A stretch of DNA of 64,000 nt from Bacillus luti (GTDB lineage: Bacteria > Bacillota > Bacilli > Bacillales > Bacillaceae_G), in the NCBI RefSeq assembly GCF_001884105.1, contig NZ_MACI01000078.1, positions 62,001 through 126,000 of the forward strand, in the 5' to 3' direction. Under the pieces are notes generated by a model, which was not told the DNA's origin, did not search any database, and saw only the letters and a program-made list of their open reading frames with translations. Position 1 is the stretch's first letter, and the number at the start of each line of letters is the position of its first letter. Below are positions 8,774 through 16,461 of this stretch, piece by piece. A program made the position numbers and the translations under genes.

Positions 8774-9883
8774 TTGAACATCTTCAATATTGCAGTTATG
8801 CATATTAAAAGAGATTTCAGGGACGTAAGAACTTTAGTTTTTATGTTAGCATTTCCGATAGTACTTATGCTTGTTTTAGGCACAGCGTTAAGTAATGCAT
8901 TTAATAGCGATAGTCAATCGATTAAGGATATACAAGTGCTATACAAAGATGAAGCGAGTAGCACATTTTCTCAATCATTTGAAGCATTTACGAAAGAAGT
9001 CGATAAATCAGGTATTCATTTTAAAAAAGCTTCCGGCAGTATAGATGGGAAAGAAGAAGTGAAGCAAAATAAATATGCTGCTTATGTAGAATTAAAGAAA
9101 GATGGTGCGAAATTTTACGGAAGTGACAAAAGTAGTATTGAGGGAAGTATTGTGGAAGGCATGCTAACAACATTTGTTGATAAGTACAATGTAGCAGCCG
9201 AAGTTGCAAAAGTTGATCCTAGTAAAGTGAACGCAGTTATTTCAAATGGAAATCATAATGATTATATAAAAGAAACATCTTTACAAGCTGCGAAAAAGCC
9301 AGGTTCTATGGATTACTATGCGGTTGTAATGACGACGATGATTGCACTATATGCTGCGATGGGAGCGAGTTCTTTAATTCGAAGAGAACGAATACGTAAA
9401 ACAGGAGATCGTCTCATTGCTGCACCAATAAGTAAGGCTGAAATATTCATTGGAAAAGTACTTGGTAGTCTAGTAGCAAACGCCCTGTGCATATTACTCG
9501 TTATGTTATTTAGTAAATTTGTTTTTCAAGCGAATTGGGGCGAGCATCTTGGAATCATATTTATTATTTTATTAACACAAGTCTTTCTAGCAATTAGCTT
9601 CGGTTTAGGAATCGGATATATTACGAAAACAGCTGAAGCATCAAGAGCGATTATTATGGTAGTAGTGCAATTAGCTTCTATTTTTGGTGGTGCATATTTC
9701 GTAATAGAAGAAAATTTCGTTACGAATTTATCACCATTAACGTGGGCAAATACAGCTGTTATGAAAATTATTTATGCGAATGATGTAGGGGCAGCACTAC
9801 CAGTTATTTCTTTAAACCTTGGAATATCAGCACTCTTTTTATTAATTGCAATTATTGCATTACGTAGACGGGAGGGGCTATAG
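8774..9883 (+). CDS. ABC-2 exporter permease subunit 1
   Basis: 369 residues, TTG start with GGAGG 8 bases upstream. Layout is typical ABC-2: one N-terminal helix (about 20-42), a large extracytoplasmic domain (about 45-170), then five or six helices from about 175 to the end, with SLIRRERIRKTGDRL between them. It pairs with the next gene to form the membrane pore driven by the preceding ATPase. Its stop lies directly before the next start. Confidence 0.9.
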   Translation: MNIFNIAVMHIKRDFRDVRTLVFMLAFPIVLMLVLGTALSNAFNSDSQSIKDIQVLYKDEASSTFSQSFEAFTKEVDKSGIHFKKASGSIDGKEEVKQNKYAAYVELKKDGAKFYGSDKSSIEGSIVEGMLTTFVDKYNVAAEVAKVDPSKVNAVISNGNHNDYIKETSLQAAKKPGSMDYYAVVMTTMIALYAAMGASSLIRRERIRKTGDRLIAAPISKAEIFIGKVLGSLVANALCILLVMLFSKFVFQANWGEHLGIIFIILLTQVFLAISFGLGIGYITKTAEASRAIIMVVVQLASIFGGAYFVIEENFVTNLSPLTWANTAVMKIIYANDVGAALPVISLNLGISALFLLIAIIALRRREGL

Positions 9884-9884
9884 T

Positions 9885-11030
9885 ATGAAAGATATTTTAT
9901 GGCTCATACAAAAAACGTTATCTGTACTTTTGAAAAATAAAAAAGGGTTATTCATTATTATTAGTTTGCCAATAATCGGAACGCTCATCTCTTTTTCGAT
10001 ATACGGAAATGCAGGGCAAGGAACGTTAAATATCGGGATTGTAAATAAAGAAAATGAGCCGATAGCAAACGATACGATAAAGTTTTTAGAAGGATTAAAT
10101 CATGTGAATGTGAGTAAGGTTAAGGAGTCTGAAGTAGAAGATAAACTCACTTCCAAAAAACTTGATGGAGTGATTACATTAGATTCTGGTTTTTCAAAAA
10201 GTGTTCGAGAAGGGAAACCAGATCATATTGAAATTTCATCGATTAAAGGTGATCAAGTAACAGGATTTATAAAATCATATTTATACAACTATATTGATAA
10301 TGTAGCAGCTATTAGTAAAGTGGCAGGAACAGATCAAAGTGCATTTGATAATATGTACGCAGGGTATCAAAAAAGTTCATTTAAAATGAAAACGGAGACG
10401 CTTGAAGATACTTCGAAAAATAAAGATATGACAAACCAAACGATGGGTTACCTTATTATGTTTATGCTGTTTTCAGCAGTGAACTTATCAGGATTTATTT
10501 TAAAAGAAAAAGAGAATAGAACGTACTTTAGATTATTATCAACACCGATTGACGGAAAGAAATTTATATTATCCAATGTAGCAGTAAATATGATGGTATT
10601 AACATTGCAAATTGTCATTGCAGTATTATTTATGACGAATGTTTTTCATACAAATATTAATATGCCTTTCATAGTAATGATTGGTGTGCTTATGATATTC
10701 GCTTTAATAGCAATTGGTTTATCATTAGTCATTGTGTCTTTTTCAAAAAGTTCAGCTGCTTCAAATGCAATGCAAAATTTAGTGATAGTACCAACATGTT
10801 TGCTCGCTGGATGTTATTTCCCGTACGACATTATGCCAAATGCAGTACAGAAAGTAGCTAATTTTCTTCCACAGCGCTGGTTGTTAGATACAGTATCGAA
10901 ACTACAACAAGGAATCCCGTTCTCGGAGTTGTATTTAAACATTTTAATTTTATTTGCCTTTGCCATTGCGTTCTTCTTAATTGCTATTTATAAGTTTGGA
11001 AGAAATAATGATGCGAGGAACTTTGTTTAA
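9885..11030 (+). CDS. ABC-2 exporter permease subunit 2
   Basis: 381 residues starting at ATG 9885, one base after the stop of the preceding permease and 7 bases after GGAGGGG; a longer frame starting at 9846 would overlap that gene and lacks a site. One N-terminal helix, an outer domain (about 45-185) and a C-terminal block of helices containing LKEKENRTYFRLLSTP. Two different permeases and one ATPase make a heteromeric exporter. Substrate unknown. Confidence 0.9.
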   Translation: MKDILWLIQKTLSVLLKNKKGLFIIISLPIIGTLISFSIYGNAGQGTLNIGIVNKENEPIANDTIKFLEGLNHVNVSKVKESEVEDKLTSKKLDGVITLDSGFSKSVREGKPDHIEISSIKGDQVTGFIKSYLYNYIDNVAAISKVAGTDQSAFDNMYAGYQKSSFKMKTETLEDTSKNKDMTNQTMGYLIMFMLFSAVNLSGFILKEKENRTYFRLLSTPIDGKKFILSNVAVNMMVLTLQIVIAVLFMTNVFHTNINMPFIVMIGVLMIFALIAIGLSLVIVSFSKSSAASNAMQNLVIVPTCLLAGCYFPYDIMPNAVQKVANFLPQRWLLDTVSKLQQGIPFSELYLNILILFAFAIAFFLIAIYKFGRNNDARNFV

Positions 11031-11033
11031 TAT

Positions 11034-11067
11034 AAAAAGGGTGTGACGTTAAGTCACATCCTTTTTT
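11034..11067 (+). terminator. Terminator after ABC exporter operon
   Basis: AAAAAGGGTGTGAC paired with GTCACATCCTTTTT around a GTTAA loop (one G-T pair), followed by more T. Confidence 0.9.
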
Positions 11068-11140
11068 GTATGAAGCATGAAATCTAAATTTGAATGACAA
11101 AATAGAAAGGTGGAAAGAAAACGAGCGGAAGGAAATTAAA

Positions 11141-12352
11141 ATGATTAAAAAAATATTGCGAGTTACTTCTATTATTATTGCTATGTTTATTTTTATATTA
11201 ATTTGGATGCAAATTGACGTTACACTCGGAAGAAAAATAGAAGCCGGGAAAAATATGCCGACAGAGTACGCTCCTCATTATAGTGACTTTCAATTATATG
11301 TAGAAGGGAAGTCATTTTATAAACAGTTATTTACTGACATCAGAGAAGCAAAACAATCTATTTACACGTATTTTTTTATTTTGTCGGATGATAAAAGTAG
11401 CCATACTTTTTTAAACTTATTAAAAGAGAAGGCAAAAGAAGGAGTAAACGTCTATTTATCAGTTGATCGCATTAATGATTTATCATTTGAAAGAAAGATG
11501 ATAAATGAATTGCGGGAAAGTGGTGTACATTTTACATATAGTAGAAAACCGGAATTGCCGTTCGGATTTTATTCACTTCACCATCGTAATCATCGCCGTA
11601 TTACGACGATTGATGGGGAGGTTGGGTATACAGGCGGGTTTAATATAGGAGATGAGTACTTAGGGAAAGATAAGCGATTCGGATATTGGCGTGATTATCA
11701 TGTGCGGCTTAAAGGAGAAGGAGCAAAAGATTTAGAAGAACAGTTTGCTCTAGACTGGAAACGAGATACGAAAGAACATATAAAGAGAAGTACGAATAAA
11801 GCTAGTAAAGGGAACACGTTACATACGATGGCTAGTTACAATGGGCATCACGTCGCTGAAAAATATGTTGAGTTAATAAACCAAGCGAAGCATTCGGTTG
11901 TCATTACGACACCGTATTTTATAGCGAAAAATAAAGAGTTAATGAACGCTTTAATCGCCGCACAAAAACGTGGCGTTACAGTAAAAATACTTTGGTCATA
12001 TAAACCAGATATTCCTCTTATTAAAGAGGCGGCATATCCTTATATACGTCAAGCTGTTAATAACGGGATTACGGTATATGGTTATAAAAAAGGGATGTTT
12101 CATGGGAAGCTAATGCTGATTGATAATGAATTAACTGTTATTGGTACAACGAACATAACTGCACGTAGCTTTTATATTAATGATGAGATGAATTTGTATA
12201 TTCATGGTGGGACTATCGTATCAGAAGTGAACGAGGCATTAGCGCAAGATATTCATGATTCAAAAGAAATGACGAAAGAATTTTTTGAGAAGTTATCTTT
12301 TTGGGAGCGTTGTAAGGAGAAGTTGGCAGGGTTGGTGGATTTTTATTTGTGA
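11141..12352 (+). CDS. Cardiolipin synthase-like phospholipase D protein
   Basis: 403 residues with one N-terminal membrane helix (about 8-25) and two PLD domains. The second HKD motif is complete (HGKLMLID near residue 330, followed by GTTNITARSF). In the first, the catalytic lysine is replaced: H151-R-R153-I-T-T-I-D158, followed by GYTGGFNIGDEYLG. Cardiolipin synthases join two phosphatidylglycerols into cardiolipin. ATG 11141 has AAGGA 7 bases upstream and leads straight into the membrane helix; a TTG 51 bases earlier is a weaker start. The R153 change may lower or alter activity. Length is shorter than the roughly 480-510 residue canonical Cls, lacking one N-terminal helix. Confidence 0.85.
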   Translation: MIKKILRVTSIIIAMFIFILIWMQIDVTLGRKIEAGKNMPTEYAPHYSDFQLYVEGKSFYKQLFTDIREAKQSIYTYFFILSDDKSSHTFLNLLKEKAKEGVNVYLSVDRINDLSFERKMINELRESGVHFTYSRKPELPFGFYSLHHRNHRRITTIDGEVGYTGGFNIGDEYLGKDKRFGYWRDYHVRLKGEGAKDLEEQFALDWKRDTKEHIKRSTNKASKGNTLHTMASYNGHHVAEKYVELINQAKHSVVITTPYFIAKNKELMNALIAAQKRGVTVKILWSYKPDIPLIKEAAYPYIRQAVNNGITVYGYKKGMFHGKLMLIDNELTVIGTTNITARSFYINDEMNLYIHGGTIVSEVNEALAQDIHDSKEMTKEFFEKLSFWERCKEKLAGLVDFYL

Positions 12353-12390
12353 AAATTTAATGGGAATAAAGTGAGTGCAAAGAAGAAGTA

Positions 12391-12423
12391 AGAAAGAACC
12401 TTCAAAAATAGAAGGTTCTTTCT
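12391..12423 (+). terminator. Terminator after phospholipase D gene
   Basis: Perfect 13-bp stem AGAAAGAACCTTC / GAAGGTTCTTTCT with a 7-nt A-rich loop. Confidence 0.85.
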
Positions 12424-12461
12424 TGTTTTATACTTTATTATGGTAATAAAGGAGAATATAT

Positions 12462-13031
12462 ATGAAAATTTGGCAATTAAAAAGCTCGACTGATGATTAT
12501 GAAACCTTTCAATTATTGAACTATGAAGAGGATAAAAAATATTTTAAAATTAGTTTTAATTCTATGGTGAGTTTGTTAGATTCATGGACGCCTAAGTTTA
12601 TTGAGGTAGCAGATGAAGGAAAGTTAAGCGATTCTCCTATTTTTTGGGGAAAGTCTGGTGTACAAATAATTAGTGAAAAAGCCAAGAATGTTTTAGAACC
12701 TATAGTAGGAGATACTATTGAATTTTTACCATTAATTCATAAACAAACAAATAAAAAATACTATGCTATGCATGTTTTAAGAGTGTTGGAAGCACTTGAT
12801 ACTAATAAAACAATCTTTGATAAGTTAAGTTCAGGTTTAATAATAGGGTGTAAAAAAATTGTATTTATTCCTTATGTTGTCCAGGATGAACCAATTTTTA
12901 AATTGAATATAAATGGGAAGGTACATCCTAAATATCTTTTAGTATCAGATCAATTCAAAAATGCAATTTTAGAGAGTGAATTAAAAGGTTTTCAATTTAC
13001 TGAAGTGTGGGATTCAGAAGAGGGTGCGTAA
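12462..13031 (+). CDS. Imm11-like (DUF1629) immunity family protein, copy 1
   Basis: 189-residue soluble protein starting MKIWQLKSSTDDYETFQLL. The opening MKIW-LKS, the central MISEKAK-VLEP-type block (here IISEKAKNVLEPIVGDTIEFLPL) and the closing LKGFxFxEVWDSEE are shared with its neighbour and fit the Imm11/DUF1629 family, thought to neutralise polymorphic toxins. No signal peptide or membrane segment. AAAGGAGA lies about 7 bases before the ATG. No toxin, LXG, WXG100 or RHS gene is nearby, so it appears to be an orphan immunity gene. Family call is from memory of conserved motifs and is moderately sure. Confidence 0.65.
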   Translation: MKIWQLKSSTDDYETFQLLNYEEDKKYFKISFNSMVSLLDSWTPKFIEVADEGKLSDSPIFWGKSGVQIISEKAKNVLEPIVGDTIEFLPLIHKQTNKKYYAMHVLRVLEALDTNKTIFDKLSSGLIIGCKKIVFIPYVVQDEPIFKLNINGKVHPKYLLVSDQFKNAILESELKGFQFTEVWDSEEGA

Positions 13032-13090
13032 AGAAATCTAATTTAATTAGATTATTAATGGGAACCCATATCTAAGAGAGTAAAAAATAA

Positions 13091-13117
13091 AAAGCTTATG
13101 CACTTGTATAAGCCTTT
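13091..13117 (+). terminator. Weak terminator-like hairpin
   Basis: AAAGCTTAT / ATAAGCCTTT with an 8-nt loop and only a short T run, between the two Imm11-like genes. Confidence 0.4.
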
Positions 13118-13251
13118 AATTATGAATAAGTATAGTAATTCATATTCAAGATATATTTTAGAATCACAAAGTAAATAGTAGTAAACGATTTTTTGTTACT
13201 TAATATTCTATTTTATTTTAGAAGATAAAAGAATAGTTAAGGGGAATAAGC

Positions 13252-13824
13252 ATGAAAATATGGGTATTAAAGAGTGTATTAGATAACTATCAGTCTTTCC
13301 AGTTATTAAATTTTGAAGAAGACCATAAAAAATATATTGATGGAAAAATAAATTCGATAACTCATTTAGCAAATTCATGGGGAAATATATATATAGAGTG
13401 TATTGAAGGAGATATTCATAGTGATTTCCCTAAATTTTGGGGAGGAACTGGTGCACCAATGATTAGTGAAAAAGCCAAGCAAGTACTTGAACCTTTAATA
13501 GGTGATAATGTTGAATTCTTACCACTTTTACGCGATTCAACTAGTGAGGTATATTACTTGGTTCATGTGTTGAATGTACTAGATGCAATTGATAGTGATA
13601 AAGCAATTTTTAAAAAACTGATTACAGGTTTAATAATAGGATGCGAAAAATTCGCATTTGATAGTAATACTGTTCAAAATGAGATGATTTTTAAGGTTTA
13701 TATAAATGGGAAAATTCATCCCACAGCTGTTTTTATTTCAGATGAATTGAAGATTCTTATTGGACAAAGTGAATTAAAAGGTTTTGAATTTATTGAAGTG
13801 TGGGATTCAGAAGAGCTCTCATAA
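13252..13824 (+). CDS. Imm11-like (DUF1629) immunity family protein, copy 2
   Basis: 190-residue paralogue of the preceding gene, identical at roughly half of the positions with only a small gap; conserved blocks are FQLLN-EED, FWG-TG, ISEKAK-VLEP, GLIIGC and SELKGFEFIEVWDSEE. AAGGGGAATAAGC precedes the ATG at good distance. The two copies are far from identical, so the duplication is not recent, which would fit an array of immunity genes kept against different toxins. Ends at a strong hairpin. Confidence 0.65.
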   Translation: MKIWVLKSVLDNYQSFQLLNFEEDHKKYIDGKINSITHLANSWGNIYIECIEGDIHSDFPKFWGGTGAPMISEKAKQVLEPLIGDNVEFLPLLRDSTSEVYYLVHVLNVLDAIDSDKAIFKKLITGLIIGCEKFAFDSNTVQNEMIFKVYINGKIHPTAVFISDELKILIGQSELKGFEFIEVWDSEELS

Positions 13825-13873
13825 ATAAATTCTAAAATTATAAATGGTCCTGAAAAAAATTAAGATAAAAACT

Positions 13874-13910
13874 TAAGTCCCCTTGCTATACAAAGTAGGG
13901 GACTATTTAT
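13874..13910 (+). terminator. Terminator after Imm11-like pair
   Basis: AAGTCCCCT paired with AGGGGACT around a 12-nt loop, followed by ATTTAT. Confidence 0.65.
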
Positions 13911-13930
13911 CCTGCATTAATGAGCAGTAA

Positions 13931-13986
13931 GATTCCCACTTCGAAATTCGGCTGAAGCAAAGAGGCAAATTTTGAGGTGGGAGATC
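13931..13986. repeat. Long imperfect hairpin of unknown nature
   Basis: GATTCCCACTT and AGGTGGGAGATC can pair with one bulge and enclose a second A/T-rich pairing (CGAAATT / AAATTTTGA). The unit lies alone between convergent genes and has no T run, so it is not a normal terminator. It may be the relic end of a small mobile element; I could not identify it. Confidence 0.3.
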
Positions 13987-14044
13987 AGCTGCTTGTAAAA
14001 GGCTAATAATTCGTGGAGATGAACAAAACTTCCGATGAAAAATA

Positions 14045-14788
14045 TTATTTTTCATGCACCAACATCGAAACATCATCATTAATCAATGTCCCTACATGCT
14101 CACCTAAACAAATTCTTTTCATCACGCCAGGCTCATCAAAGTTAAAGACGTGTGCTGGTAAATTGTAGTCCCGGGCCAGCAGTAAAGCAGCTTGGTCCAT
14201 GACTTGTATATTTTGCCTAACAATATCGTTATAGTTTAGTTTTTTATACATTTTCGCTGATTTGTTATGTTTTGGATCACTTGTAAAGACACCATCTACT
14301 CCTTGTTTTGCGACTAATATGGCGTCACTATTCATTTCAATGGCTCTTTGTACACTTGGATAATCTGTCGTAACAAACGGTTGCCCGTTCCCGCCTCCAA
14401 AAATGATGATATAACCGTTATCTAAATGGTGGACTGCACGCAAGCGAATATATGGCTCAGCTACCGCATTAAAAGGGATGGAAGTCATAACGCGTACTTC
14501 TTTATCAGTTTTACTAGTTAGAACGCCGCGAAGCATTAAGCTGTTAATTATCGTTCCTAATGTGCCTATATTATCAGCTTCTACGCGATCAATTCCCCAT
14601 TCTTCAGCTAAATGACCTCTGAATATGTTACCACCACCAATTACGATGGAGACTTCGATGCCTAAATCAACGATGGATAAAATTTCGTTTGCGATATGTT
14701 CTAATCGTTTCGAGTTAAAGCTATTTCCGGATTGATCAGCAAGTGCGCCGCCGCTTAATTTAATTAAGACTCGTTTATATGGCTTCAT
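14045..14788 (-). CDS. pyrH: Uridylate kinase (UMP kinase) paralogue
   Basis: 247-residue amino-acid-kinase-fold UMP kinase, UMP + ATP to UDP + ADP. Visible motifs: KLSGGAL near the N-terminus, VIGGGNIFRG, GTIINSLMLRG, and GVDGVFTSDPK near the nucleotide site; the length fits PyrH (about 240). The housekeeping pyrH normally sits with tsf and frr; here neither is present, so this is probably a second, specially regulated copy. ATG 14788 has AGGGGGAA upstream; a longer in-frame reading to 14899 is not coding-like. It lies behind a leader ORF and terminator hairpin (separate entries) that suggest attenuation by pyrimidine supply or translation. Confidence 0.85.
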   Translation of the reverse strand: MKPYKRVLIKLSGGALADQSGNSFNSKRLEHIANEILSIVDLGIEVSIVIGGGNIFRGHLAEEWGIDRVEADNIGTLGTIINSLMLRGVLTSKTDKEVRVMTSIPFNAVAEPYIRLRAVHHLDNGYIIIFGGGNGQPFVTTDYPSVQRAIEMNSDAILVAKQGVDGVFTSDPKHNKSAKMYKKLNYNDIVRQNIQVMDQAALLLARDYNLPAHVFNFDEPGVMKRICLGEHVGTLINDDVSMLVHEK

Positions 14789-14909
14789 AACAATTCCCCC
14801 TATATAGATCGCAATAAAAAAGGAACAAAGGCGAATGCCCTTGTTCCTTTTTATGAAAATGAAATAGAAAAGAAATAGATATAATGAATTTCTTCGCATG
14901 ATTTTTCAT
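14775..14909 (-). CDS. Candidate 44-residue leader peptide upstream of pyrH paralogue
   Basis: ATG at 14909 has an excellent site, AAGGAG 8 bases upstream, and opens a 44-codon frame beginning MKNHAKKFIISISFLFHFHK. It runs right through the terminator hairpin and stops 14 bases inside the pyrH-like gene in another frame. Codons 8-19 are very U-rich in the RNA, immediately before the hairpin. This arrangement copies the E. coli pyrBI leader (U-rich leader ORF crossing an attenuator), but homology is not implied. Protein sequence resembles nothing I know, consistent with a regulatory ORF. Confidence 0.55.
   Translation of the reverse strand: MKNHAKKFIISISFLFHFHKKEQGHSPLFLFYCDLYRGNCYEAI
14815..14852 (-). 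terminator. Attenuator hairpin in the pyrH-paralogue leader
   Basis: On the reverse strand a 16-bp stem (AAAAAGGAACAAGGGC with its complement, loop ATTC) is followed by six T. In the reverse-strand RNA the one irregular pair is a G-U wobble; in the forward RNA it would be an A-C mismatch, which points to the reverse strand, i.e. between the promoter and the pyrH-like gene. Confidence 0.75.
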
Positions 14910-14959
14910 AATATCCACTCCTTTTCATCCTTGTTAGTTTGAATACGTATATCTTTTAG

Positions 14960-14989
14960 ATTATACGAAATAATCTGATGTTTTATCAA
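14960..14989 (-). promoter_or_regulatory. Promoter of pyrH-paralogue leader
   Basis: TTGATA and a perfect TATAAT separated by 18 bases on the reverse strand. The predicted transcript starts near 14953, giving a leader of about 165 bases containing the leader ORF and the hairpin. Confidence 0.65.
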
Positions 14990-15052
14990 GTATATTTTAT
15001 TTCTTTTTACGGAATATGTGTCAATGAATATTATAAGAAAAAAATTCGAATT

Positions 15053-15089
15053 TTTTGTGACGAACTTGTAGGTTTTTGTATGATTTTGT
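15053..15089 (+). promoter_or_regulatory. Direct-repeat operator, GlnL-type
   Basis: TTTTGT at 15074-15079 and 15084-15089 are separated by 4 bases, exactly the TTTTGT-N4-TTTTGT repeat I recall for B. subtilis GlnL (YcbB). A third degenerate copy (ACTTGT, 15064) keeps the 10-base phase and another TTTTGT lies at 15053. A GlnL-like regulator is encoded at the end of the gene cluster that starts here. Confidence 0.65.
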
Positions 15090-15133
15090 AGGTTCGCTTA
15101 TATGATGTGTGAGTAGCTTTTATAAATACGAAA

Positions 15134-15147
15134 TGAAAGCGTTCGCA
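15134..15147 (+). promoter_or_regulatory. cre site (CcpA binding)
   Basis: TGAAAGCGTTCGCA matches the cre consensus TGWAANCGNTNWCA at all fixed positions but one. It lies just before the ribosome binding site of the symporter gene, near or just after the likely transcription start, suiting repression by CcpA when glucose is present. Confidence 0.6.
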
Positions 15148-15165
15148 TAAAGGGGATGAACATAA

Positions 15166-16437
15166 ATGAAAAAATTCGGATTGGCAACACAAATTTTTGT
15201 CGCGCTTGTTTTAGGGATTGTGGTAGGGGCAATCTTTTATGGAAATAAAACGGCGATTTCTTATATCACACCAGTTGGGGATATATTTATTCACTTAATT
15301 AAAATGATTGTAGTACCGATTGTTATTTCAGCATTAATTGTTGCGGTAGCTGGTGTAGGTGATATGAAGAAGCTTGGGAAACTAGGCGGAAAAACAATTC
15401 TTTATTTCGAAATTATTACGACGATTGCTATTTTAATGGGATTACTTGCAGCGAATATATTCCAACCAGGTACTGGTGTGGATATGAATAATTTACAGCA
15501 AAGTGATATTTCTTCTTATAAACAAACAGCAGATGCAACAGAGAAGAAAGGTTTTGCTGACACAATTGTTCATATTGTACCAAAAAACGTATTTGAATCT
15601 ATTGCACAAGGTGACTTATTACCGATTATATTCTTCTCAGTTTTATTCGGTTTAGGTGTTGCGGCAATTGGAGACAAAGGAAAGCCTGTCTTTAACTTCT
15701 TTGAAGGTGTGCTCGAAGCAATGTTTTGGGTTACAAATCAAGTTATGAAATTCGCACCATTTGGTGTATTCGCATTAATTGCCGTTACAGTTGCAAAATT
15801 TGGTGTAGCAACACTACTTCCGTTAGGAAAACTAGTGCTAGCTGTATACGTAACTGTTATACTATTCGTTGTGATTGTATTAGGTATTAATGCACGAATG
15901 GTTGGAGTAAACATTTTTACATTAATGAAAATTTTAAAAGAAGAACTTATTCTTTCATTTACGACAGCAAGTTCAGAAGCTGTTTTACCTAATATAATGA
16001 GAAAAATGGAAGAGTTCGGTTGTCCAAAGGCAGTTGCCTCTTTCGTAATTCCGACAGGTTATACATTTAACTTGACTGGATCGGCTATTTATCAAGCGTT
16101 AGCGGCATTGTTTGTTGCGCAAATGTACGGTATACACATGTCACTGACGGAGCAAATAACGTTATTATTCGTTCTCATGTTAACATCCAAAGGTATGGCG
16201 GGAGTTCCAGGTGCATCATTCGTTGTTGTATTAGCAACGTTAGGCTCAATGGGCTTACCGTTAGAAGGTATTGCGTTAATTGCGGGAATTGACCGTATTT
16301 TAGATATGATTCGCTCATCTGTCAATGTATTAGGAAATGCATTAGCTGCCATTGTTATGTCGAAGTGGGAAGGCGAATTCGATCATGAGAAAGCAAAACA
16401 ATATGTAGAAACAGTCAAAGAAACAAAAGCAGCATAA
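15166..16437 (+). CDS. gltP: Proton/sodium-glutamate/aspartate symporter (DAACS family)
   Basis: 423 residues with about eight helices plus the re-entrant loops of the GltPh/DctA fold. The serine-rich loop TTASSEAVLP (about 266-275) and the binding-site motif GYTFNLTGSAIYQ (about 294-306) are present, as is GMAGVPGASFVV. The NLTGS motif fits a dicarboxylic amino acid carrier rather than a neutral one. AAGGGGATG precedes the ATG. Next in line are aspartase and malic enzyme, so aspartate is a likely substrate, feeding fumarate, malate and then pyruvate. Controlled by the direct repeats and cre site upstream. Confidence 0.92.
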   Translation: MKKFGLATQIFVALVLGIVVGAIFYGNKTAISYITPVGDIFIHLIKMIVVPIVISALIVAVAGVGDMKKLGKLGGKTILYFEIITTIAILMGLLAANIFQPGTGVDMNNLQQSDISSYKQTADATEKKGFADTIVHIVPKNVFESIAQGDLLPIIFFSVLFGLGVAAIGDKGKPVFNFFEGVLEAMFWVTNQVMKFAPFGVFALIAVTVAKFGVATLLPLGKLVLAVYVTVILFVVIVLGINARMVGVNIFTLMKILKEELILSFTTASSEAVLPNIMRKMEEFGCPKAVASFVIPTGYTFNLTGSAIYQALAALFVAQMYGIHMSLTEQITLLFVLMLTSKGMAGVPGASFVVVLATLGSMGLPLEGIALIAGIDRILDMIRSSVNVLGNALAAIVMSKWEGEFDHEKAKQYVETVKETKAA

Positions 16438-16461
16438 GAAATCGTTAAGGAGTGAAAAATC

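Noticed and set aside
14789-14899. In-frame N-terminal extension of the pyrH-like gene
   Set aside because: The extra 37 residues run through the terminator hairpin and are not kinase-like; the ATG at 14788 has its own AGGGGGAA site.
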